From contig NZ_LGLV01000006.1 in assembly GCF_001687365.1 (NCBI RefSeq), forward strand, positions 62,001-126,000: a stretch of DNA of 64,000 bases, given 5' to 3'. This document shows positions 16,166-24,641 of this stretch, in pieces. The notes below the pieces were generated by a model that did no database searches, was not told where the DNA came from, and saw only the letters and a program-made list of their open reading frames with translations. Source of the stretch: Pararhizobium polonicum. Lineage in GTDB: Bacteria > Pseudomonadota > Alphaproteobacteria > Rhizobiales > Rhizobiaceae. The position numbers and the translations under genes were made by a program. Position 1 is the stretch's first letter. Each line of letters begins with the position of its first letter.

Positions 16166-17059
16166 ATGCTCGACATTCTCTTTATTGGCCTCAGTCTCGG
16201 CTCTATCCTGCTTCTAGTCGCACTCGGCCTGGCAATTACATACGGCGCCATGGGCGTCATCAACATGGCACACGGCGAAATGGTCATGGTCGGTGCTTAT
16301 GTCGCTGTGTTGTCGGGCATCTGGCTCGATGCCAATCTCTTTGTCGCCATTCCCCTTGCCTTCGTGGCAACGGCGCTGCTCGGCCTGCTGATTGAACGTC
16401 TCGTGGTGCGGCGGCTCTACGGCCGGCTGCTCGATACGCTTTTGGCCACCTGGGGCATCGCCATGCTGCTTCAACAGGCCGTTCGGCTGGAATTCGGACT
16501 GTCCTTCTTCGGTGTGCACATCGAAGGACTGGGCTCAGGTCTTCAGAACGTTGCCGTGCCGCCGTCTCTGCAAGGCACGCTCCATCTCGCAGGAGCAGAG
16601 ATCAATGCCTATCGCACCTTCATCATCGGTGTCACGGCGCTCCTTACGCTCATGACATGGTTCATTCTCTATCGCACATCGGCGGGGATGCAGGTGCGCG
16701 CCATTATCCGCAATCCAAAGATGGCGGCGGCCTGCGGCATCGATGTCAAGCGCGTCAACGCCATGACCTTTGCCTTCGGTTCGGGCCTTGCGGGCGTGGC
16801 CGGCGTCATGATGTCCGGCTTCAAGACGGTTTTTCCCGACATGGGCACGACAATGGTTGTGGACGGCTTCATGGTCGTGGTGACCGGCGGTGTCGGAAGC
16901 CTGTTCGGCACACTCCTTTCATCGGGCCTGCTCGGCGAGATCAATGCGCTGGTGGCCATCGGGACCAACGACATCCTGGCGCGCGCGGTCGTGTTCGGCG
17001 TCGTCATCCTCGTCATTCTGGTCAAGCCCAGCGGGCTGTTTTCCTTCAAGGGACGCTGA
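16166..17059 (+). CDS. Urea/branched-chain amino acid-type ABC permease 1 (UrtB-like)
   Basis: Inner-membrane permease of 297 residues, LivH/UrtB type. The first span LDILFIGLSLGSILLLVALG is followed by AITYGAMGVINMAHGEMVMV, a hallmark of this family. Near the C-terminus are DMGTTMVVDGFMVVVTGGVG and SLFGTLLSSGLLGE. It lies 156 bases after the binding-protein gene; that gap has no clear terminator. It forms a heteromeric channel with the next gene. Confidence 0.93.
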   Translation: MLDILFIGLSLGSILLLVALGLAITYGAMGVINMAHGEMVMVGAYVAVLSGIWLDANLFVAIPLAFVATALLGLLIERLVVRRLYGRLLDTLLATWGIAMLLQQAVRLEFGLSFFGVHIEGLGSGLQNVAVPPSLQGTLHLAGAEINAYRTFIIGVTALLTLMTWFILYRTSAGMQVRAIIRNPKMAAACGIDVKRVNAMTFAFGSGLAGVAGVMMSGFKTVFPDMGTTMVVDGFMVVVTGGVGSLFGTLLSSGLLGEINALVAIGTNDILARAVVFGVVILVILVKPSGLFSFKGR

Positions 17060-17060
17060 C

Positions 17061-18200
17061 ATGAGCATCGAACGAAAATTCCAGATCGCCGCCTATGCCC
17101 TGTTCATCATCGTGATCTTCGCGGCTCCGGCGTTCGGCGACGAATTCTGGCTGAATCGCATCTCCAAATACCTCGTCTACGGCATGCTCGGCGTCGCCAT
17201 TGCGCTGACCTGGGGCTATGCCGGCATCCTCAATCTCGGTCAGGGACTGTTTTTCGGCCTCGGGGCCTACATGCTCGCCATGTCGCTGAAGCTATCGAGC
17301 CTGACCAGCCTGCAACAGGGTTCCGACAGCCCGGTTCCGGATTTCATGCTGTGGAACGCCGAACCAGGCGCTCCGACGGAACTGTGCTGCATCACCAACG
17401 GCTCCTTTCTCTGGCTGCCGTTTCAGAGCCAGTGGGTGGGACTCATCCTTGGTATCGCACTACCGGTGCTGATTGCCGGCCTGCTTGGCATGCTGGTTTT
17501 CCGCAAGCGCATTTCCGGCGTGTTCGTCTCGATCATCACACTGGCTCTGGTGCTGCTGGTGCGCCTGCTGGTGGTCGACGCTCAACCTGTCACCAACGGC
17601 TTCAATGGCCTGACGGATCTCGGCTGGCTGACGATCGGCGGAATCGAGTTCGATCCCTATAGCCGCTCCACCTATTATCTCTGTGCCACCTCCTTGTCCC
17701 TGGTGCTGATCGGGGCCCGGCTATTGGTCGAAACGCGTGCCGGCATGATCCTTCAGGCCATTCGCGACGATCAGCTACGGGCACGCTATCTCGGCTTTGA
17801 CGTCTCGCTCTATCAGGCCTTCTTCTTCCTGATATCGGCAGGCATCGCCGGTCTTGCCGGCATGCTCTATGTGGTGGTGGCGGAATTCGCCTCACCGACC
17901 TTCATGGACCTGTCCTTCTCGGTAACCATGGTCGTCTGGGCGGCCGTCGGCGGCCGATCTTCCCTGCTCGGCGCCTGCATCGGCGCCATTCTGATCAACA
18001 TGATCGAGGCGCAGGTCAGTGAAACCGAAGCGCTGGTCGAAGCCTGGAAGGCCATCATCGGGCTGATCTTCGTGCTGGTCGTTCTGTTCATGCCGCGCGG
18101 CCTTGGCGGCGTTGCCCATGACGCGGTCCGGCGGTTTGCTCGCGGCCGCAAGCGCGATGAGCCGTTCCCGGTCCTGCAACAGCAAAGCGAGGCAGTCTGA
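17061..18200 (+). CDS. Urea/branched-chain amino acid-type ABC permease 2 (UrtC-like)
   Basis: Second inner-membrane permease, LivM/UrtC type, 379 residues. Seen: NRISKYLVYGMLGVAIALTW, GYAGILNLGQGLFFGLGAYM, ETRAGMILQAIRDDQLRARY, and FSVTMVVWAAVGGRSSLLG. Start ATG at 17061 lies one base after the previous stop, which implies coupled translation. The C-terminus ends in a charged tail (FARGRKRDEPFPVLQQQ). Confidence 0.93.
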   Translation: MSIERKFQIAAYALFIIVIFAAPAFGDEFWLNRISKYLVYGMLGVAIALTWGYAGILNLGQGLFFGLGAYMLAMSLKLSSLTSLQQGSDSPVPDFMLWNAEPGAPTELCCITNGSFLWLPFQSQWVGLILGIALPVLIAGLLGMLVFRKRISGVFVSIITLALVLLVRLLVVDAQPVTNGFNGLTDLGWLTIGGIEFDPYSRSTYYLCATSLSLVLIGARLLVETRAGMILQAIRDDQLRARYLGFDVSLYQAFFFLISAGIAGLAGMLYVVVAEFASPTFMDLSFSVTMVVWAAVGGRSSLLGACIGAILINMIEAQVSETEALVEAWKAIIGLIFVLVVLFMPRGLGGVAHDAVRRFARGRKRDEPFPVLQQQSEAV

Positions 18201-18201
18201 C

Positions 18202-18951
18202 ATGGCAAAGATTGCATTGACCATTGACGGTTTGAGTGTCGATTTCGGTGGTTTCCGGGCCGTCAACAATGTCGGCATGACCGTCGAAGACGGCGAACTG
18301 CGGGTGCTGCTGGGCGCAAACGGAGCCGGGAAAACGACGCTGATGGATCTGATCAGCGGCAAGACTCACAGCACCAAGGGCAAAGTCTTCGTCTATGACA
18401 GGGAGATCACCAACTGGCCCGAACACCGCATCGCCCGCTCCGGGATCGGTCGAAAATTCCAGATCCCCAGCATCTTTCGAGAGCTGACCGTTCGCCAGAA
18501 CCTGGAGGTGGCGAACTGCCGGAACCCATCGGTGCTTGCCAACCTGCGCTTCGGGTTTTCACGCACCGAAGCGGATCGGGTCGACGAGGTGCTGCTTCTG
18601 ACCGGCCTTGCCGGGGAGCAGAACCTGATGGCGGCCTATCTCAGCCATGGCCAGACACAGTGGCTGGAGCTCGGCATGCTGATCGTACAGGATCCGAAGG
18701 TGGTGCTGCTGGACGAGCCGACCGCCGGCATGACGCAGGCGGAAACCCGCAAGACGGCGCAGATCATCAACAATCTCAAAGGCCGACATACGATCCTTGT
18801 CGTCGAACACGACATGGGATTCGTCCGCGAAATCGCCGAACGCATCACGGTTCTGCATCTCGGAGAGGTTCTGGCGGAAGGGTGTGTCGAGGATATCGAG
18901 CAAAACCCGAAGGTCCGTGAAGCCTATCTCGGTTCGAAAGGAATTTCTTGA
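18202..18951 (+). CDS. Urea/amide ABC transporter ATP-binding protein (UrtD/LivG-like)
   Basis: ATPase of 249 residues. Walker A is GANGAGKTT near residues 39-47. Downstream are GRKFQIPSIFRELTVRQNLE, Walker B in VVLLDEPTAGMTQAE and a switch histidine in VVEHDMGFVREIAE. The signature region reads YLSHGQTQWLELGMLI, so the usual LSGG..Q is LSHGQ; UrtD-like ATPases commonly have SHGQ here. Its ATG at 18202 lies one base after the UrtC-like stop. Its own stop overlaps the start of the next ATPase gene (TGATG). Confidence 0.93.
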   Translation: MAKIALTIDGLSVDFGGFRAVNNVGMTVEDGELRVLLGANGAGKTTLMDLISGKTHSTKGKVFVYDREITNWPEHRIARSGIGRKFQIPSIFRELTVRQNLEVANCRNPSVLANLRFGFSRTEADRVDEVLLLTGLAGEQNLMAAYLSHGQTQWLELGMLIVQDPKVVLLDEPTAGMTQAETRKTAQIINNLKGRHTILVVEHDMGFVREIAERITVLHLGEVLAEGCVEDIEQNPKVREAYLGSKGIS

Positions 18952-19646
18952 TGCTGTCTTTGAAAGATGTGCACAGCTACTATGGGCGCAGCCATATCCT
19001 GCACGGAATCACCCTCGACATTCCCGCCGGAAAGGTGACGAGCATTCTGGGCCGCAACGGCACCGGCAAGACGACCCTTCTGAAAACACTGATGGCGCTG
19101 ACCGACCGCATGACCGGAGAGATGCGGCTGGAAGGGGCCGACGTGGCGTTGGCGCCGACACATCTGCGGGCCCGGGCCGGGATCGCCTATGTGCCGCAGG
19201 GGCGCGAGATCATTCCGGATTTCACCATCCGCGAAAACATCCTGATGGGCGCTTTTGCCCGCAGTGATGGCAAGCGGGAAATTCCCGCGCTGGTATACGA
19301 GCTCTTTCCCTATCTGATCGCCAATCTCGACCGTCCGGGCGGTGTCCTGTCGGGTGGTCAGCAGCAGCAGCTTGCCATCGCACGGGCGCTTGCCGCCGAC
19401 CCGAAGGTGCTTCTCCTCGATGAGCCGAACGAGGGCATCCAGCCTTCTATCGTCGAGGAGATTGAAAAGATCATCATCCGCCTCAACCGCGAGATCGGCA
19501 TGACCGTCATCCTTGTCGAGCAGAACGTCAGTTTCGCCCGTCAGGCATCTCACCAGTTTGCCATGCTGGAGAAAGGGCGTGTCGTGGCGGCGGGCGCCAT
19601 CGACACGCTTTCGGACACACTTGTCCACCGGCATATGGCCGTCTGA
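18951..19646 (+). CDS. Urea/amide ABC transporter ATP-binding protein (UrtE/LivF-like)
   Basis: Second ATPase, 231 residues. Seen: Walker A GRNGTGKTT, YVPQGREIIPDFTIRENILM, signature LSGGQQQQLAIARAL, Walker B VLLLDEPNEGIQPSIVEEI, and VILVEQNVSFARQ. The start is ATG at 18951 in a TGATG overlap with the UrtD-like gene. The PNEGIQP stretch is typical of UrtE. With the four preceding genes it completes the importer. Confidence 0.93.
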   Translation: MLSLKDVHSYYGRSHILHGITLDIPAGKVTSILGRNGTGKTTLLKTLMALTDRMTGEMRLEGADVALAPTHLRARAGIAYVPQGREIIPDFTIRENILMGAFARSDGKREIPALVYELFPYLIANLDRPGGVLSGGQQQQLAIARALAADPKVLLLDEPNEGIQPSIVEEIEKIIIRLNREIGMTVILVEQNVSFARQASHQFAMLEKGRVVAAGAIDTLSDTLVHRHMAV

Positions 19647-19684
19647 AGCGGCCGGCACATATCATCCAGACAATAGGAACATCC

Positions 19685-21424
19685 ATGACATCGACACCGA
19701 GCTATACCGCGGCGGCTATCCAGTTCGAACCGACCATGTTCGAAAAGGCACGTAATATCAGCCGTCTTGCAGCGCTTTGCGAAGAGGCCGCGCAAGCCGG
19801 CGCGCGCCTGATTGTCACGCCTGAAATGGGCACCACCGGATATTGCTGGTTTGACCGGGCCGAAGTGAAGCCTTTCGTCGAAACCATCCCCGGCCCGACC
19901 ACCGATCTTTTCCAGACGATCGCCGCCAAGCACTGCTGCTACATCGTCATCGGCATGCCCGAAGTCGACCCGGCGAGCGATCTTTATTATAACACCGCCG
20001 TCCTGATCGGACCGGACGGCGTGGTGGGACGGCATCGCAAGTCACACCCCTACATCGCCGAACCGAAATGGGCCGCCAATGGCGATATCGTCCATGAGGT
20101 CTTTGAAACGCAGATCGGCCGTATCTCCATGCTGGTCTGCATGGATCTGCATTTCTTCGAAACGGCGCGGCTGGAGGCCTTGGCAGGTGCCGATGTCATC
20201 TGCCACATCTCCAACTGGCTGCAGGAGCGCACGCCGGCGCCTTACTGGATCAACCGTGCCTTCGAAAATGCCTGCTACGTCATCGAAAGCAACCGCTGGG
20301 GACTGGAGCGTACCGTGCAGTTTTCCGGTGGCAGCTGCCTGATCGAGCCGGACGGAACGGTGTCGGCCTCGATCGATACCGGCGACGGTATCGCCTACGG
20401 CACTATCGATCCCGCCCGCGCCCGCCGCCGGGAGGTTCTATCGGAACCGGTGTTCAAGGCCCGGCGGCCGGAACTGTACATGAACATGATGACCAACAGC
20501 TTTACCTGGAACCCGGGCGACTATTTCCGTCTTTACGGCTATCAGCCGATCCCCCGCGGGCGCACCTCGCAGGCGGCGGTCGCGCAGTTCGCACCAACGG
20601 CCGTGGTCGCTGACAATCTCGCCCGCATCGGCGCCATGGCTGCACAGGCAAAGGCGGCCGCAGCGCCCGACATTCTTGTCTTCCCCGAACTGTCGCTGAC
20701 GGGGCTGGAGGCACCCGGAAGCCGGGCCGAGCCGCTGAGTGGCCCGACAGTCTCTGCCTTCGTGCGTCTTGCGATGAAGCTCGGTTTCTATCTTGTTGCC
20801 GGATTTGCCGAAGCGGATGGCGACAAAGTTTATAACAGCGCGGTTCTTGCCGGCCCCGAGGGGCTTGTGGGCAGCTACCGCAAGACACATCTCGGCGTTG
20901 CTGACAGCTGGGCGACGGCTGGCGACGAATGGAAAGTCTATGATCTTGCCATCGGCCGCGTCGGCCTGGCGATCGGCCATGACGCGCTCTATCCGGAAGC
21001 CATCCGCTCGCTGTCTCTGATGGGATGCGACGTGGTTGCCTGCCCATCGGCCATCGCAGGCACGTTCACCGGCAGCCACAACGGCACGAAAATTCCGCAC
21101 AACTATCCGATCCCGAAGGGCGCCGATCCCTATCACTGGCATGCCTTGCGTGTGCGTGGCGGTGAGAACAATCTCTATTTCGCCTTCGCCAATGTGCTGG
21201 ACCCGGCTCGGGGATATCACGGCAAAAGCGCTGTCTTCGGACCGGATTCCTTTGCATTTCCACGCCAGGAGTCTGCGATTTTGGACGAGGACGGGATTGC
21301 CGCGGCAACGGTGGACACCACCAATCTCGATACGCCTTATCCGACGAACGTCGTCCGGAGAAAGGATCTCGTTGTCATGCGCCAGCCGCATCACTATCAG
21401 CCGCTCGTCAAATGGCATCAGTGA
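19685..21424 (+). CDS. Double-domain carbon-nitrogen hydrolase (nitrilase superfamily), second domain lacking the catalytic cysteine
   Basis: A 579-residue protein made of two nitrilase-superfamily domains in tandem; most members have one domain of about 270-350 residues. Domain 1 (about 8-245) has the full Glu-Lys-Cys triad: E47 in VTPEMG, K119 in RHRKSHP and C152 in LVCMDLHF. Domain 2 (about 295-560) keeps E335 in VFPELS and K400 in YRKTHLG, but where the cysteine belongs it reads LAIGHDALYPE, with Gly431. It should therefore be catalytically dead. The gene follows the amide/urea-type transporter by 38 bases, so an amide, carbamoyl or nitrile substrate is likely. Amidase and N-carbamoyl hydrolase activity are both possible. 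Confidence 0.9.
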   Translation: MTSTPSYTAAAIQFEPTMFEKARNISRLAALCEEAAQAGARLIVTPEMGTTGYCWFDRAEVKPFVETIPGPTTDLFQTIAAKHCCYIVIGMPEVDPASDLYYNTAVLIGPDGVVGRHRKSHPYIAEPKWAANGDIVHEVFETQIGRISMLVCMDLHFFETARLEALAGADVICHISNWLQERTPAPYWINRAFENACYVIESNRWGLERTVQFSGGSCLIEPDGTVSASIDTGDGIAYGTIDPARARRREVLSEPVFKARRPELYMNMMTNSFTWNPGDYFRLYGYQPIPRGRTSQAAVAQFAPTAVVADNLARIGAMAAQAKAAAAPDILVFPELSLTGLEAPGSRAEPLSGPTVSAFVRLAMKLGFYLVAGFAEADGDKVYNSAVLAGPEGLVGSYRKTHLGVADSWATAGDEWKVYDLAIGRVGLAIGHDALYPEAIRSLSLMGCDVVACPSAIAGTFTGSHNGTKIPHNYPIPKGADPYHWHALRVRGGENNLYFAFANVLDPARGYHGKSAVFGPDSFAFPRQESAILDEDGIAAATVDTTNLDTPYPTNVVRRKDLVVMRQPHHYQPLVKWHQ

Positions 21425-21436
21425 GAGGCCGGAAAA

Positions 21437-22594
21437 ATGTCCACATTCACTTTTGCAACCGTCCCGCAGATCATCGCAGGCCCGGGTTGCATCGCCAGAC
21501 TTTCGGAGCTGACGAAAGCCCTGCTCGGCCCGCGTGTCACGGTGATTTCGGATGAGGGGGTGGTCAAGGCGGGGCTGGTTCAGACGGCCTTGACGAGCCT
21601 TTCGGCAGGCGCCGCCGAGACATCGATCTTCACCGGCGTTGTCGCCGATCCGCCGGAAGACGTCATTCACGCTGCAGTGGCGCACGCTATCGGTTTCGGC
21701 GCCACCGGTGTGCTCGGCATCGGCGGCGGCTCGTCGCTCGATGTCGCAAAGCTGGTGGCCCTGCTCTGCAAAAGCGGCGAAGCACTCGACGATATCTATG
21801 GCGTGGCTAAGGTAAGCGGACGGCGCTTGCCGCTGGTGCTTGTTCCCACAACTGCGGGCACCGGGTCTGAAGTCACACCAATTTCTATTGTCACCACGGG
21901 CGCATACGAGAAAAAAGGTGTCGTGTCGCCGGTGTTGCTGCCGGATGCTGCCCTTCTCGATGCCGAGCTGACCCTCGGTCTTCCGCCGGCTGTGACGGCT
22001 GCAACGGGGATTGATGCCATGGTACACGCCATCGAGGCCTTCACTTCTGCAAGCGCGAACAACAATCCGGTTTCCCGTGCTCTTGCCAAGGAGGCACTTC
22101 GGCTTCTCGGGGCGAATATCGAGACTGCCGTGATGGAAGGAGCCGATCTGGACGCCAGGCAAGCGATGCTGATCGGTGCCATGCAGGCTGGCCAGGCCTT
22201 TGCCAACTCGCCGGTCGCGGCCGTGCATGCTCTCGCCTACCCGATCGGCGGCCGCTATCACATTCCGCACGGCCTTTCCAATAGTCTGGTCCTGCCGCAT
22301 GTGCTGCGCTTCAACGCGACGGTGTGTGGTGATGCCTATGCGGAATTGGCCCCGTGCCTCTTTCCTCACCTTGAGCCTGCCTGCCGGGAAGAGCGGCTTT
22401 TGGCTTTCATCGAGGGATTGGCTATGCTCCCTCTGCGCCTGAACCTGCCCACGCGGCTGCGGGATGTCGGCATTCCCAGAGGCGATCTATCTCTGCTTGC
22501 GGCAAGCGCAATGGAACAGACGCGGCTTCTGGTGAACAATCCCCGTGCGATGTCGCAGTCGGATGTCACTGAGATCTACGAGGCGGCTTGGTAA
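21437..22594 (+). CDS. Iron-containing (group III) alcohol dehydrogenase
   Basis: A 385-residue Fe-type dehydrogenase, related to maleylacetate reductase and 1,3-propanediol/lactaldehyde dehydrogenases. Seen: the NAD-binding GIGGGSSLDVAKLVALL, PTTAGTGSEVTPISIV, metal-ligand segments ATGIDAMVHAIEAF and AVHALAYPIGGRYHIPHG. It starts 12 bases after the nitrilase gene and ends the amide operon. It may reduce or oxidise the aldehyde or alcohol released from the amide substrate, but no specific substrate can be assigned. Confidence 0.9.
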   Translation: MSTFTFATVPQIIAGPGCIARLSELTKALLGPRVTVISDEGVVKAGLVQTALTSLSAGAAETSIFTGVVADPPEDVIHAAVAHAIGFGATGVLGIGGGSSLDVAKLVALLCKSGEALDDIYGVAKVSGRRLPLVLVPTTAGTGSEVTPISIVTTGAYEKKGVVSPVLLPDAALLDAELTLGLPPAVTAATGIDAMVHAIEAFTSASANNNPVSRALAKEALRLLGANIETAVMEGADLDARQAMLIGAMQAGQAFANSPVAAVHALAYPIGGRYHIPHGLSNSLVLPHVLRFNATVCGDAYAELAPCLFPHLEPACREERLLAFIEGLAMLPLRLNLPTRLRDVGIPRGDLSLLAASAMEQTRLLVNNPRAMSQSDVTEIYEAAW

Positions 22595-22653
22595 AGAGAA
22601 GCCTGCATTCAGGGGCAAGGCGCTGACAAAGTTTTCCACCTGGACGCTGGTAT

Positions 22654-22930
22654 TGTAGCTGACCGGCCGGAATAAACCCGGCCAGTGGTCGGCTGTCCTC
22701 TTGTCGAGCATGGCCGGGAATGTTTGCCGTGAAGAGCCACGCCGCCGTTCACCGGTTTGTTTTCGTTGAGGGTTACAGTCTATGCGGGGCCTCTCAGGTC
22801 TTCGGTTTAAGCCGTGAGACGGTATCGAGGATGTACCGGTTCTCGCTTCCGCTCCGATCGAGTGTCAGACAATGCAAACTCTTTGGGCTCCTCCGTGCCG
22901 ATCTGGAAAGCTCAATGGACGAAAATGAAC
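22654..22930 (+). pseudogene. IS21-family istA 5' remnant
   Basis: From 22720 the plus strand reads MFAVKSHAAVHRFVFVEGYS then ASQVFGLSRETVSRMYRFSL, the N-terminal helix-turn-helix of an IS21-type IstA transposase. After about residue 45 the family sequence is lost and the frame ends at 22938. The preceding TGTAGCTGACC (from 22654) may be the element's left end. No istB is present. The remnant abuts the end of the dihydroxyacetone kinase gene. It accounts for most of the 22595-22911 gap. Confidence 0.65.
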
Positions 22931-24624
22931 GCCGATAAAAAGGCGGAGATGGCCCTCAGCCATACCGTTACCGCGACCGCTCCCCCGTCCGGGTGTCCGA
23001 TAGCACGGTCGCCGAGATAGCTCGCTCGACCCAGACGAGGACGCATCGAACTCGTGGCGTCCGCCCCGGCTATGCCTGCGCCTATCGCGTTTTGCCATGC
23101 GGTTGCCGTCGGCGCGCCGGCGGCGAGGGCACCTGCGAAAGCCTGAGCGGCAGGGTTCAGGGCGTCGATCATCGTTCTGTCGCCAGGCTTCGCGCCACCG
23201 AGATCAGATATTGCCTGAACGGCGGCGAGAAACGCTTCTGAGTACTGGGCTGCCGTTGGTTCGTCCAAACCAGCGAGGTGTCTGGACGCCCGCATCAATG
23301 CCGTGGCGTAGAAGGGGCCGGAACTGCCTCCGATCGCTTTTCGCATCGCATTTGCCGTAGCCATCAAGCCGCTGGCGACGTCGCTGAAGCTTTCTTTTGG
23401 GAGCGCAAGCACAGCTTCAGCACCACGCTTCATGCTCGTTCCGAGGTCTCCGTCTCCGGTGAGGCTGTCCAGCTCGGTGAGCTGTGGCTCTGCGGCGATC
23501 AATGCGCGGGCGATCGTTTCGATAGCCTTCCGCAATCGGGTGCCGGCGTCCGTGGTCTTGCCGCTGGACACCATGTCTTCTCCGCCCGCCGTCGATGACA
23601 ATACACGCCGTTTGTTGACGGCTCCGCCCCGCGGCCACGCGATGGCGTCTGTAAAGGAGTCGATGAGGGTAAGGTCCTGGTCGGAAACCGGTAGTAGCGA
23701 CAACGAAAAACCTGGCATGTCCAATGCGGACAAGAAGGTTCCGGCCCAGGCCCGCTCTACGGTCACGCCCATTCTTTCGAGGATTGCGACTGCAGACCGG
23801 GCGACGATGGAGAGTTCCATGGGCGGCGTAGACCCAAGTCCGTTGACCAGCAGTAGAACCCGGTCACCGCTTTTGACCTTTCCGTCGGCTTCGATCGTTT
23901 CTATGACGAGCGAAGTCAGCTGCTCCGCGGACGCGATCGGCATCCGGCGGACACCCTGTTCTCCGTGGATGCCAAGCCCGACTTCGATCTCCTCGTCGCC
24001 GAGTCCGAAGCCAGGTTTCCCGACGGCCGGAAGAGTGCAGGACCCCAACGCGATTCCCATCGAGGAGAGACGATCGGCGGCCGAACGAGCAACCCGGGCG
24101 ACGTCGGCAAGCGGCAGACCCTGTTCTGCCGCGGCTCCTGCAAGTTTGTGGACGAGAACAGTCCCGGCAATGCCGCGGCGGCGGTCCGCGGGTACGGTGT
24201 CCTTGAGGGCGACGTCGTCAGCGACGACGACAATCTCGACCGGAATCCCGTCTGCGCGGGCAAGTTCCGCCGCCAGGCCGAAGTTTAATCTGTCTCCGGT
24301 GTAGTTCTTGACGATTACCAGCGCACCCGCCGGTCCGGATGCGGCTCTGATCCCGGCCAGCACCGCGTCGGCGCTGGGAGACGTGAAGACATCACCGGCG
24401 ACGGCGACGGTCAGCATGCCTCTGCCCACGTAACCGGCATGAGCGGGTTCGTGGCCGCTGCCTCCGCCCGACAGCACTGCGACTTTTCTCTGACTGGCCT
24501 CGGGAAGGTCAGATCTTATGACGACGTTTTCGTCGGCGAGCAGGACGGTGGCCGGAGAGAGCGCGACAACTCCCTCCAGCATATCACGCACGACCGTAGA
24601 CGGCTCGTTGATCAGCTTCTTCAT
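22912..24624 (-). CDS. Dihydroxyacetone kinase, fused DhaK-DhaL, ATP-dependent type
   Basis: A 570-residue single-chain kinase phosphorylating dihydroxyacetone (or a related ketotriose/ketotetrose) with ATP. The DhaK half (1-330) shows GGGSGHEPAHAGYVGRGML, VKNYTGDRLNFGLAAELAR and GIHGEQG with the substrate-binding histidine. The DhaL half (about 365-560) shows LDSLTGDGDLGTSM and GGSSGPFYATALMRA. Fused DhaKL enzymes resemble the eukaryotic/Citrobacter type that uses ATP and not a PTS donor. The last residues (SAFLSAFIFVH) run into the IS21 scrap, so the natural C-terminus may have been altered. It is the last gene of the minus-strand polyol operon. Confidence 0.92.
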   Translation of the reverse strand: MKKLINEPSTVVRDMLEGVVALSPATVLLADENVVIRSDLPEASQRKVAVLSGGGSGHEPAHAGYVGRGMLTVAVAGDVFTSPSADAVLAGIRAASGPAGALVIVKNYTGDRLNFGLAAELARADGIPVEIVVVADDVALKDTVPADRRRGIAGTVLVHKLAGAAAEQGLPLADVARVARSAADRLSSMGIALGSCTLPAVGKPGFGLGDEEIEVGLGIHGEQGVRRMPIASAEQLTSLVIETIEADGKVKSGDRVLLLVNGLGSTPPMELSIVARSAVAILERMGVTVERAWAGTFLSALDMPGFSLSLLPVSDQDLTLIDSFTDAIAWPRGGAVNKRRVLSSTAGGEDMVSSGKTTDAGTRLRKAIETIARALIAAEPQLTELDSLTGDGDLGTSMKRGAEAVLALPKESFSDVASGLMATANAMRKAIGGSSGPFYATALMRASRHLAGLDEPTAAQYSEAFLAAVQAISDLGGAKPGDRTMIDALNPAAQAFAGALAAGAPTATAWQNAIGAGIAGADATSSMRPRLGRASYLGDRAIGHPDGGAVAVTVWLRAISAFLSAFIFVH

Positions 24625-24641
24625 AATTCTCTCCGGAACGG

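Noticed and set aside
20438-22369. 643-codon minus-strand open frame
   Set aside because: It is antisense to the nitrilase and Fe-dehydrogenase genes, has low-complexity shadow composition and matches no family.
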